A model generated the notes under the pieces. It saw only the letters and a program-made list of their open reading frames with translations. It did no database searches and was not told the origin of the DNA. Both the position numbers and the translations under genes were made by a program. A DNA stretch of 64,000 nt from Aphrophora alni. Lineage: Eukaryota; Arthropoda; Insecta; Hemiptera; Aphrophoridae. The stretch lies in contig OY740772.1 of NCBI GenBank assembly GCA_963513935.1, forward strand, positions 103,373,340 through 103,437,339, written 5' to 3'. This document shows, one piece after another, positions 23,548 through 33,302 of this stretch (its first letter is position 1; each line of letters starts with the position of its first letter).

Positions 23548-23774
23548 TTGTCAAATTCTTTATTTAGTAATGCTATATCTGCTTTTAATTTTGTATCTAC
23601 GTCTAACATAATTGCTTGCTCCTGTGATATTGGTGCAATAAAATGTAATCCTAATGATATAAAGAAAAGTGCATCACTGTAATACGTTCCTGGCGTTGAA
23701 GTAAAATATGGCTGCATTGTTGTTATCAACTCCGACAGTCTCTCTGTGATGTTTTCAATGTTGTAGAAAGACAT
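23548..23774 (-). CDS. XXYLT1: XXYLT1 exon 2 (holds the DxD motif)
   Basis: Minus-strand exon of 227 bp between a TTGTTCTCAG acceptor and a GACAA|GTAAGT donor. It encodes 75 codons and two bases of the next. TSTPGTYYSDALFFISLGLH is the conserved G-TYYSD-FF segment of XXYLT1, and QEQAIMLDVDTKLKADI supplies the metal-binding DxD (LDVD, residues 193-195 of the spliced protein). In GT8 enzymes these aspartates hold Mn2+ and the UDP-sugar phosphates. The exon begins with an ATG in frame, but the continuous match of the family across the exon 1 junction shows that this is an internal methionine, not the start. Confidence 0.95.
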
Positions 23775-24126
23775 CTGAGAACAAATAGTTTCCAACGAAG
23801 TTATTAATCACCAAATAAACTAAAATGTTTCGCAATTAAGCATCACATCTTAGTGATTATGACATTTGTGGTGAACACCATTTTCAATGCACCAAATACA
23901 TTATTAATGTAAGAAAATAACCAATATGTAAGTATGGATTGTACTTTGTTAACGTTAATATAAGCCTGCGTCTGTATTTAAAATGCCCAATATATCGAGG
24001 ATGAGGTTTTGTGTGACATGCCTTCTAGATATTATGTTGTGTGACTGTGTAATAATATTCAGTACGTTTGGTTAAAGCAAAATACAAATAGGTTTAAACG
24101 AATTTGTAGTTTTTTATGTAAAGGTC

Positions 24127-24175
24127 AGGTCAGGTAAGGTATATATATAATATATATCCTTACCTTACCTGACCT
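24127..24175. repeat. Short hairpin: AGGTCAGGTAAGG arms around a TA-rich loop
   Basis: The 13-bp arms at 24127-24139 and 24163-24175 are perfect reverse complements, separated by TATATATATAATATATAT and a few bases. A degenerate version of the same motif occurs near 27296-27375, inside the related element, so it may belong to that family. Confidence 0.65.
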
Positions 24176-24479
24176 AATAAAACAAAATATATAGAGGGAA
24201 ATATGATTATAACGTCAAGTCGAAGGGCTGACAGATTCAGGAAGTCATGCAGAGGTAATAGTTTATTAATGTCATCACTTGTACCAACATAACCAAAGCG
24301 GGATTCCATTGTTTTCAAAGCAGGATTCCCTTTTATAAAATTGTTATTTTCTTATATAAATACGAACATTCAAAATGGTGTTGGGAAAAATGCCATAATC
24401 AGTAGGATGTGAATTGTATATAATAAGGTACGTATTTAACGATTTCACAAAATGGAAATAAATATTCAACACATATGCA

Positions 24480-24985
24480 GCAATGCATATTTATCTTTTT
24501 ATGTTTCACAATACATTATTTCAGTTAAAAATAAGCAATATTCCAGATTTCTGACATTCTAAAGTACGCAATTGGACTATACGTCTAGGTTTCATAGATT
24601 GCACATAGTAAAATGACTCATAGGGCGCATTCACATTACAATATATTTCACAAGTTAATGTACCTAGTTTTTTAACTAGGCCTGGTTAGGTAGTTTGACA
24701 GTTCTCTAAACAGACCTATTCATGCAGATGAAGATAAACATTGAGGGATGAGATGAGAGATTTAATAGATTCACGAGTTGTCATAATTAGTAACATAAAC
24801 ACCGGAACTAACCTCAAAAGCCCAGGATATTGTCTTTTTAAATAGCTTGTTTTCGACAGGGTAATTCAAAAGTGAAATGCGTAATAAAGGATGATCTAAT
24901 TGTTGCAAAAGGAGGTAGACAGAATAAGAATTCCATAAATTTTGCTAGTAAATCACAACAACAGGAACACTACATATTTAACAAA
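24480..24985 (-). mobile_element. Partial copy of the long-TIR element found whole at 27.0-27.7 kb
   Basis: The reverse complement of this stretch matches 26995-27595 block for block: AGTGTTCCTGTTGTTGTG, TTTACTAGCAAAATTTAT, CATTTCACTTTTG, GTCGAAAACAAGCTA, ATATCCTGGGCTTTTGA and TTACTAATTATGACAACTCG. Only one terminal repeat is seen (about 24875-24985). Lies in intron 1 of XXYLT1. Confidence 0.7.
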
Positions 24986-25019
24986 TTTATAAACTAAAAA
25001 TACAAAAAGTGTAACCAAC

Positions 25020-25424
25020 CTCGACATGTTTATCAAAAGAACCACTTGTTTCATTAATAACTTCTTCAGCTATCACCTGACTTGTTTCATCACAAATTAC
25101 ATTGAACCATAAATTGACAGAAGAATATTTTAAAAGTGAGGTTAATAAAGTTTTCAACTTGTACTTGAGTGGAGAATGCCTATGTTTAACTTTAGTAAAT
25201 ATAAACCATAAATAAATAAAATTCTGCCTATTAGTAACAATATTATTAGTTGACTTGTTCATCAAGGAGGCTTGTAGGTGATTTGGTATAAGCAATTGCG
25301 TTCTATTATAACCATTCTGATATGTTTGTGTTAAATAATAATTATTAGTTTGAAAAGCATAAAATAGCACCAAAAATGATACAAATATTATAAGATTTAA
25401 TAACACTTTGTAAAATAAGCGCAT
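25020..25424 (-). CDS. XXYLT1: XXYLT1 exon 1 with start codon and membrane anchor
   Basis: The minus-strand ATG at 25424-25422 opens 135 codons ending at GTCGAG|GTTGGT (25020). Residues about 6-24 are strongly hydrophobic, with R and K before them: a type II signal anchor, as expected for a secretory-pathway glycosyltransferase. A stem region with N-x-S/T sites (NRT, NKS) follows, and from about residue 68 the catalytic domain begins (YLWFIFTKVKHRHSPL, then LTSLLKYSSVNLWFNVICDE), matching the FTK...SLL...F.V..DE start of XXYLT1. With exons 2-4 the coding total is 1086 bp, 361 residues, slightly shorter than the vertebrate enzyme. Function known for the family: it transfers the second xylose, alpha-1,3, from UDP-xylose to Xyl-Glc on EGF repeats, for example of Notch. 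No other gene overlaps it. The donor GTTGGT is weaker than the others. Confidence 0.92.
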
Positions 25425-26987
25425 TAATATTTATATGTCACATCATATCTTATCATTAAACTAAAAAGTTCGTTTGTATTTACACTACAATACATTAACA
25501 CAATGTCACAACGTCACAACACAAGTGTCACAACAGAAAAAAAAACTCAAATATGAACTATGAACACAGACAAAAACCAAGCGAGATAATACTATATCTT
25601 TTAGTTATTTTATCTGTGGGTTGTACTAAAAAGGTAGAGATTGATGTTTTCTTTTTCTTGTTGATGAGAGATAAGGAAGAACACACGTATTCCTCTGCAC
25701 GTATACAAATAAAGGAAAATGAAAAAAGGAAGAGTCTGTAAAGAGGAAGTTGAGAAGGGATGTTTTTTATTATTGTGTCAAAATAAAAGTTTTGATTACG
25801 GGCATTTTCTGGGTCAAGTTTCAAGCAAATATTGAATTCTAGGAAACCTTAAAGAATCCTTTACGAATGATGTAGTATAACAAGGGTCCCCTTTTTTACT
25901 GTAATACTTCCGCTGATCGAGCACATCCCTAGATTATGTTATCTTTTAATATATTTTCTACTTTATATTCAATAATAGTTTATTTTAATCACATTATAAA
26001 TTATAAAAATTATTTTAATCATTATTATATCTCAGTTCACATTCTATTTTATTTACAAAACTGCAGTTGTTCAGCGCTCACTCAATCAAGAAAGCCTACG
26101 TAACTAAAAGTCCCATAATGCTTTGCGGTTTGCCGTTTGCGCAATCTCTTAAATATTTCTTTTCTAGTTTACCCTCCTGTATTCTGGCTGGAGTTAATTT
26201 AATTTAGAAGAAAAACTGTGAAATTATTAAGGTATTTTCTGTCATATTTTCTTCAAAAACCTGGAAATGTTTGAATTATTTTCTTGTAGCTCTGCTAAAT
26301 ATGTAAACATTAACTCCATTTTCAAATTTGATTTTTTGAATTTGTAAACTAAGGAAAATTTGATCTCAGTATTGCTTGCATAAAGCCGTTAGGTAAGCAA
26401 ATGCAAATCTTAGTTGGGGCTTAAACATTTAAAAATTAGTAACAATTTGTTTATAGCAGTAAGTTTACACTATTGAAATAGTTGACGTGACTTTCTAAAC
26501 TGATATGTTGACAGTGTGTAGAATTAGAAATGTATGTTATAATATTACAGCTTGAATAATTCAACTCTGTATTCAACCCGGCCATTTTAAATTTTCTAAA
26601 ATGGCGCTATTTGTTGAATTTATGCTATGAACTATGTCTCAACGATTTTTTAAATCTGTTTATGATGGTAAGTATTGTATACATAAAAGTGAGTAGAGAA
26701 ATTAAATCAAGATATGAAGTAAAATTTGAACATCTACAAAAAAGTTGGCCTTTTTAATATTAGAGACTTTAACACAGGAATAGGTCAATAACTTATGAAA
26801 TGATAGGGAAATAATTTTGATGGTTTTTTAAAATTTTAATTATTCTTTCAAATGATATTAATGAGTGTTTTAGTACTTAAAATGATTGTCACATTAAATT
26901 AACAGCTACTAAGGTTAGATCCTTATTGTTATTATTTTGTGATTTCAATTTTTATAGTGAATATCTGTAAAGTATTAATTTTTCAGT
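25425..26987. other. Region upstream of XXYLT1, no second gene found
   Basis: Presumed promoter and 5' UTR of the minus-strand gene. GTCACAAC is repeated three to four times at 25505-25535 just upstream of the start codon. The overlapping frames at 25553-25824 are opposite-strand images of each other and lack motifs. From 26560 to 26780 the ATGGCGC-rich text resembles the AATGGCCACC end of the dispersed repeat rather than a gene. Confidence 0.4.
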
Positions 26988-27708
26988 AAATGTGTAGTGT
27001 TCCTGTTGTTGTGGTTTACTAGCAAAATTTATTAAATTCGTGTTCTACCTAGCTCCTTTTGCAATAAGTAGATTATCCTTTATTACACATTTCACTTTTG
27101 GATTACTGAAATCCATTATTTCTGTCGAAAACAAGCTAGGGGCCTATTTAAAAAGATGATATCCTGGGCTTTTGATATTAGTTCCGGTGTTGATGTTACT
27201 AATTATGACAACTCGTGAATCTATTGAATGTCTCATCCCTCCATTTATGTTCATCAACAAAAATAGGTCTGTTTAAAAAACTGTCAAACTATGTACCAAG
27301 GAAAGGTCAGTATATATATATATATTATATACCTTACTAAAACTATAGTTCCTTTATTAGGTCTGGCAAGGTAAAAATATATATTAATCTTCCTTCTTCC
27401 GAGACCTAGTTCTCATGATTCTTAAATCACACAGCGTAGTAATATTAACATGTAAAATATATTGTAATTCATATGTGCTCTACAAGTCATTTCACTATGT
27501 GTAATCTAAGAAACCTAGATGCATACTTTAGAATGTCATGATATCTTGAATATTGCTCATTTTTAACTGAAAGAGTGTATTGTGAAGCAAAAAATTGTAT
27601 ATTGTAATAAAGGATGTTCTAATTGTTCCAACAGAAGGTGTGAAGAATACGAATTGAATAAATTATGCTAGTAAATGACATTGACAGGAACACTATATAT
27701 TTACCAAT
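26988..27708. mobile_element. About 0.7-kb element with ~100-bp terminal inverted repeats, unclassified
   Basis: The left end (GTGTAGTGTTCCTGTTGTTG...TTTACTAGCAAAATTTATTA...CTCCTTTTGCAA...ATCCTTTATTAC) is matched by the reverse complement of 27603-27708 (ATATAGTGTTCCTGTCAATG...TTTACTAGCATAATTTATTC...AACA...ACATCCTTTATTAC). The centre has no coding frame. Length, TIRs and a second copy at 24.5 kb mark it as a non-autonomous DNA element. No clean target duplication could be read. Confidence 0.7.
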
Positions 27709-28361
27709 TTCTCTATTTAAAACTTAGGTAAAGGTTAAAATTACAGTGCTTAAAATGATTTTTGAAAAATTTGCTTTTTGAATTGTAGTCCTATACATTA
27801 GATAATTTAATATTGAGAAAATTGCTTTTTTTAAACAAACAAAATCTCTCAGGTGCACATTTAGTTAAACATTTATAGTAATAAAACTGTGTTACAGATA
27901 CATTCCTGAGAATAAGCTAGTTAACAGGTTTAATTTATTTGCATTTTGTGTAGCCTAGACTAGTTCACATAATGTAGGTCCAACGTACTATGAAATATGT
28001 TTTCTAATTTACATATAATTTTTTAGCTGTGTTCTAACACTATGTAATATGATTGATTACAAAGGTCAAGTAGGCTTTTGTTCGGTCTGTTTTGTAACGA
28101 TTGTATAGTTGTGTAACAAACATAAATTAAATTGCAACTTGTCTAAATGTAAACATGTGCAGAGTGGTACATCTACATAATAGCAGTCAGTTTTATATAG
28201 CTCATTTTTAGTATTGTGTTTATTTGTTGTGCGAGTTTATTAATTTTGTGAATGTTTTAATACGAACATGTTGTTTGGGTCGTACAAAACTCTATAATCT
28301 AATAGTCTTATTGATAGTTATAAGTTTCATGAGAAATATTTGGTATCTAGGACTGGTTAGG
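27709..28361. other. AT-rich stretch, nothing recognised
   Basis: The frame at 28224-28442 crosses the boundary of the duplicated segment and has no motif; I regard it as chance. Confidence 0.4.
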
Positions 28362-28832
28362 TTAGCATTTTTAATTTATGTACAATTAATGTCGAAGATA
28401 CTTTTTGTATTAGAAAATGCTTTTTTACCATACAAAGCCTAACAGATATTCCAAGAATTCTCCCTCCTTCCACTTTAAAATCCATTTCTTATCTCCATAA
28501 ATTCCTATGGGTTTCCCCCTTTTAGTATAGTCACTTGAATAGTAAAATACACATTTATTAATGAAAAAATACACAAGTCATAGAAAAGGTAAATTATTGT
28601 TATAAACTGAATATATTTCTTTTTGTATTCATTTCATTTTATGTCGACAGTTAGCAAAATACTTCGACTTTATAATGTGGTAATTAATATTTTCAGAATT
28701 AAGAGCCAAAAAAAAAGTGATACTCTATCTAATCTATGTTCACTTTTAAAAGGAATGGTTACCCTTTTATTATATTTTGTAGGTTTTATTTTTAACCTTA
28801 GTTTTGCAAATTTTTTTGCAGAGTGTACCTAC

Positions 28833-28936
28833 ATCCATGTCTTGGAAAAAGATGTTGCCATACTTGTCCAATGTATCTGCAAGGACCAAGCAATAAACAG
28901 TCCACCAATAATAATCAAACAATTTATCGTAGTCAT
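28833..28936 (-). CDS. Possible first exon with signal peptide or membrane segment (copy 1)
   Basis: The minus-strand ATG at 28936 opens MTTINCLIIIGGLFIAWSLQ followed by IHWTSMATSFSKTW, a short N-terminus and a hydrophobic stretch like a signal peptide or anchor. Here a stop (TAG) follows after the next codon unless the RNA is spliced at ATGGAT|GTAGGT, a fair donor. I do not recognise a family. It lies head to head with plus-strand exon-like blocks 230 bp away. Composition is plausible for protein, but no second exon was identified, so it remains a weak candidate. Confidence 0.3.
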
Positions 28937-29168
28937 TGTGTAATGCGCATTTAAAAAACTCCGAATATTACAAGTAAACATTTACCGTTAATTTTATTAA
29001 TGTAATACAAAATTTTAGCGAAGAAAAAACAAATTCTATATTCATCTTAAATAATAAAAAAAAAAAATTATGGTTGGATTAGAACAGACCTTAACCCCTT
29101 ATTGCTCCTATGTCACTGATATAAGTAAAATGTGTATTCATTATAAAATATATGGTTTTTATTTTCAG

Positions 29169-29303
29169 GATACATACATGAAACAAACTGACCAGGTTAA
29201 AGAAAACAAATTCACTCATGTCCACTAACAGGAGTGTTTAGAAACAAACTGAAGATCAGCTGACGAGATTGTAAGGAAATGACAGATTTTATTGATTTAG
29301 ACG
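29169..29303 (+). CDS. Exon-like block A (5' UTR plus short start), copy 1
   Basis: The acceptor TTTTATTTTCAG precedes 135 bp ending at ACG|GTAATAA. The last 25 bp begin at an ATG (29279) and read MTDFIDLD plus one base. Stops upstream in all frames make the first part untranslated. It is homologous to block B 1.2 kb downstream: both start GATACA, share CATGAAACAAACTGACC/A and GTGTTTAGA, and both end with a new ATG, a few codons and a phase-1 donor. This is the pattern of alternative 5' exons. Transcription is not shown by the sequence. Confidence 0.4.
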
Positions 29304-30349
29304 GTAATAATTATTTTAGTTTATATGTTTATTAACAAAATGTAACTCAGATAACATTTTAATTAAAATCTGCTGTGATCTCATTGGAGTGTGTGCTAGT
29401 GTCACGAAATCATCAAGACAGATGTCATGACAAAGTAAAATAAACGAGCAAACAATGAACAAAAACTGCAATATGTAAGTAGAAACATGTTTTTAAGCAG
29501 GCCGTAAAACAAAATGGAAATTCAAATCTTACCTTAGAAAGGGGGAAAAAACCAAATTTTTACCTGCTATTTATTTTTCGACCGCAGAAATTGAAAATTA
29601 AATGTATGAAATACACAGAAATCAATTATATAATGTCTAGGCAATTGTATGTATAGAAGTAATTATCATTAAGCGGTAAGAATAATTGACCATGCGTAAT
29701 GCAACGGTTTTAAATAGTTGTACTTTTCCTTGAAATAGCTGTATGGGATTTTTTTTTGTCCCTCTCACCTAAAGAGATTGCCACAAACAAAATTCAAATA
29801 TTAAAAAAAGTAAGAGTTTAACAAGGGTAGTTCCTTTTCAGCCATCTTTAAATGAACTTACAAATTACTATTGCAATTTGTAACAACCTATTTGTATGTG
29901 TATTTGGTAGTTGTCATTTTTAATTTTAACAGCGAAGATTACTAATTTTCATTTTAATGAAACAATTTTTTATGTTTATATTTCTTTTTATAGTGATTGT
30001 ACATTAAGCTGAACTTACCTAATTACCATAATATATTCTAAAAAAAATCCAGAATTGTGTAATGTATTAAAGATAAAAATCATTTGTGTGATTTTTATCA
30101 ACAGTTGAAGAAATTTAAAGATTAGTAACACAATCCGATTCTGGAATATTGCAAGCAAAAGAAAATTAGACCTATTTGAGAAACTGTGTGCTTTCAAAAT
30201 TTGAGCTTTATTGTTAGGTGATAAAATAATTCCTAAGTAGATTTTGCTTAACTGTCACACATATTTCACGTTTATTACAGGACTCGATAAATGAATGTAA
30301 CTGCTAATATAAGGAAGATTCATTATAAAATATCTGATTTTAGTTTCAG

Positions 30350-30473
30350 GATACACTACCAGCATTCATGAAACAAACTGACATAGATAGAGAAAAGCTA
30401 TTTCACTCTTCTCCAATACAAGAGTGTGTTTAGACACAAATTTACAACAATACTATGGATCGGGTGACATCTG
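30350..30473 (+). CDS. Exon-like block B (5' UTR plus short start), copy 1
   Basis: The acceptor TTTTAGTTTCAG and donor TCTG|GTAAGAAT flank 124 bp. The ATG at 30455 gives MDRVTS plus one base, the same phase as block A. If either block is joined to the minisatellite exon at CAGAG|CA (32104/32105), the split codon becomes GCA and a frame stays open through all heptads to 32385 (99 residues from block B). If the first AG of CAGAG is used, a stop follows at once. The upstream flank (TTCATTATAAAATAT) is also shared with block A, so an exon with its intron edge was duplicated. Confidence 0.4.
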
Positions 30474-32084
30474 GTAAGAATACAGCTGATGATTGTATTT
30501 TACAAAAAAAAAAAATTCATTAAGTCTGGGCTTGGCTTGTAGCCATATTGGACACTGCGTTTGTTAGTTAGCTGCGAGTGAAGATGATTTCTAACGTAGA
30601 ACATCTTCGTCATGGAAATATTGATATTAAACTATGAATTATTTATTGCTGTAATTTGCTTTGAACATATTACCTATACTGAGTGCTTCATTGGTCCTAG
30701 AACTGGGAGACAATTGTTTCTATAATGTCAGGAATTTTTAGTCAGTTTACATGACTATTTTCAAAAATTCATATCAATATTTGGAATGCACCTGAAATGT
30801 TGCATCATTTTGTTGTAGCCTAAACATTATTAGTAATACTATAACGAAAATAATTTTATTGTTGTGAATTTTGTTTTTGTGTTTCAAAAAAAGAATAATT
30901 TTACTATCTTTTCAAAAATATATAATTTGCAAATTTTTCAAAATTGTTGAAGCTAGGACAAAAAGTAAAAAAAAAAAAAAAAAAAAAAATACAGTTTGAA
31001 AACTTTTTTCTCTAAGAGAATGTCATTTAATGCGATACAACTTTTGCACAAACAAAAAATAACTGAAAATAAGCCAAAACAACTAAATTGTGACAGTTTA
31101 GCTGTAAACCTTAAACTGTAACTAGATCAGCTGTTTTTATAAGCTGAAGTGTTGTCAACATAGTAAAATCTAAAACATGAAATCATAGAGTAGAATTTCA
31201 GCGTTTCAATGTTAGGTATCTAGATTGAGACAATCAAATCTTTATTGTAGTGAAAAATACTTATAGTGTAACAGCTGTGTAACTGTGGCTTTTGTAACAG
31301 TGCCACCACAGGAAATAAACTAACAGTTGCCAGTTCTACAATTAAATTGAGTTAAATAATTATCTAAAACTACCACTTTTAAGAAAACTCTTATAGAAGA
31401 ATATAAAAAAAAATGTACAAATATTTATTTACTGGTAGCTTGTTGCTGCCAATAAGGATATTACAAGCATTGTCTTTAATAATTTCAATTCTGTTTGTTG
31501 AAACACTTCATACTTTTTGTGTATAATGAATGTATTTTCTTCTGAGAAGGTTTTTGGAATGTATACAACCAGTTTATTACTTTTGCTAGTTAATTATGTC
31601 GAAAAATAATATTGAGACCAAGTAGACTGAATTTATTTATAGAATATGTAGATTATATTAGTATATTTGTGTGACATTTGTACAATATTATATTCTTAGA
31701 CAAAATTGCTTGCTTACGCAATATACAAAAACCATAATTTCAGTTGTAGTATGTTATCCTAACCTATATTTGTCTTTTTAAAATGGTTCACATTTTTCTC
31801 CATGTATTTTAAATGGGATTTTTTCGAACTTTTATACAAAGTGCGAATATTTCTATTCAATTTATGGAAAAGCAATTTGTTTCTTCTATCCCACAATGTA
31901 GAAATTTTGAAATGAATGATCGATTGTGGTTCTAGGTTTAACCGTGCTTCACAATTTGTAAATGCTTAGGAAATTTCATAAAAGATTTTTAATGTATAAT
32001 CGAAATCTAGTACCTACGATCTTTAGTAAAAATAATTTGTTATAAAGTTTACTTCTGTTAAAATCTTTGTTATTAATTGTGTTT

Positions 32085-32335
32085 ATATATTTTTTTTTCC
32101 AGAGCATTTATAAACCAACTACATTCATCTATAAACCAACTATATTCATCTATAAACCAACTTTATTCATCTATAAACCAACTATATTCATCTATAAACC
32201 AACTATATTCATCTATAAACCAACTATATTCATCTATAAACCAACTTTATTCATCTATAAACCAACTATATTCATCTATAAACCAACTATATTCATCTAT
32301 AAACCATCTCTACCCATCTTTAAACCAATTCTACA
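32085..32335 (+). repeat. 21-bp minisatellite, 11 units
   Basis: Units differ mainly at one position (CTATATT or CTTTATT). The unit number differs from copy 2 by two, as expected from slippage or unequal exchange. Confidence 0.9.
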
Positions 32336-32385
32336 CTTCTCACCACCAGCATCGATTGCAGTCAGCGTCTTTGTCTCATGAATGA
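32105..32385 (+). CDS. Minisatellite exon coding for SINQLYS heptads, copy 1
   Basis: Eleven units of 21 bp (ATAAACCAACTATATTCATC + T) follow a T-rich acceptor. In one frame they read I-N-Q-L-Y-S-S repeatedly, with I and L spaced 3-4 as in a coiled coil; the last two units are divergent (INHLYPS, LNQFYTS). The tail HHQHRLQSASLSHE ends at a TGA directly before AG|GTATGT. A second frame is also open (FIYKPT units) because the unit length is a multiple of three, so openness alone does not prove translation. Copy 2 has nine units. No known family recognised. The alternative view is a non-coding minisatellite at an intron edge. Confidence 0.4.
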
Positions 32386-32409
32386 GGTATGTTTGACTTC
32401 CACTATTCA

Positions 32410-32860
32410 GTTGTTTTTCTAGATACAAGGTGTTATCAGAAAGTTCCCGAACTCTACTTATCACAGCTGTTGGACATGACTGTACAAGTCGGTGTAGCAG
32501 TGTCCATTTACGTAATACTTAATGATTCAGTGTGCCAAGTTTTGTTGGATATTTTCATGCCTGGAAAGTGTGACAAAAATCCTTTTCCTGAAGGCTATCA
32601 AGCACTTCCTGCAGCTTTTTATGAATGTCTTATAAAGTGTCAAAACGATGACCTTTCAAGTAAATTTTACTTTCTGGAATAGAGCAAAGTCACAGGAGGC
32701 TAAATCTGGTCAATATGGAGGGTTTGGAATGGCAACCATATTATTTTTGGTCAAAAAATTTATTGATTTCATTGAAGTCGTGATACAACAGCCAGCCATG
32801 GTATTTCCACAATTTTGGCCTTTTTTGTCGCATATTTTTTCTCAGCCGTCTCTGAAAAAA
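32410..32860 (-). pseudogene. mariner-like transposase remnant, copy 1
   Basis: On the minus strand, MRQKRPKLWKYHGWLLYHD (from about 32850) matches the RxKRPxLW....WxLHHDNAPAH stretch around the second catalytic aspartate. Then PPY*PDLASCDFALFQKVKF (about 32730-32670) matches HPPYSPDLAPxDFxLFPKLK with the third aspartate, and LQEKDFCHTFQAWK follows. Stops and frameshifts abound. At 32415 the plus strand reads GATACAAGGTGTTATCAGAA, like a mariner end. The plus-strand open frames over this region (32389-32923) are images of this fossil. Present in both copies, so it predates the duplication. Confidence 0.8.
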
Positions 32861-33150
32861 TTAATTACATTCATTAAAATTTTATTTATTAATATTTATG
32901 GTTGCAACCTATTTTTAAACTAAAAATTTTATGTATTCAGAAGCTAATATTTTTTCATCCAACATAATTATTTTCATAAAACTTTAATTCTTTTTAAGTT
33001 CAAAACATCAAATTCAAAAAATTAAACTAGGGAAATCTTTTATTTATAAAAGATTTATAAAATTATATTCCAATAACACATCATCTCTCTTTACAAAAAA
33101 CATGAGACGATTCTATAGACACAATATTCAAATTTCAACAATAAATCACA

Positions 33151-33291
33151 GTTCCTGTTACTTATGTTTAAATAGTTGTCTATACCTGTAAATTATCAGT
33201 TGCCCAATGATGCCGCAAGGCGAAACAACTGTAGCTCATTTATATTATTAAAATATTTGAAACTGTAAGCTTTTGCTTTATTTTATCCTTG
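33151..33291 (+). mobile_element. 141-bp SINE-like insertion present only in copy 1
   Basis: AATAAATCACA occurs on both sides (33140-33150 and 33292-33302) and only once at the same place in copy 2, so this is a clean insertion with an 11-bp target duplication. The insert ends GCTTTATTTTATCCTTG without a poly-A tail. Its middle holds GCC-GCAA-GGC followed by GAAAC, an ACAACTGT near-palindrome and GTAGCTC, the downstream half of a hammerhead; the upstream core reads CCAATGA instead of CTGATGA. Related to 8.64-8.81 kb. The length and duplication fit a retroposed short RNA. Confidence 0.75.
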
Positions 33292-33302
33292 AATAAATCA
33301 CA

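Noticed and set aside
26635..26668. ATG followed by 11 codons and a GGTAAGTATT donor
   Set aside because: The surrounding text resembles the ATGGC-rich end of the dispersed repeat and no matching downstream exon was found.
29260..29279. CTGACGA followed by GAAA inside exon-like block A, reminiscent of a hammerhead core
   Set aside because: No helix II can form between the boxes and no helix I or III partners are present.
32085..32335. Regular 21-bp repeats, considered as a CRISPR array
   Set aside because: The repeats are directly adjacent without spacers, and the genome is eukaryotic; it is a minisatellite.
32389..32923. Two overlapping plus-strand frames of 97 and 91 codons, repeated at 58438-58975
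   Set aside because: They are opposite-strand images of the mariner transposase remnant, whose catalytic-region motifs are readable on the minus strand.
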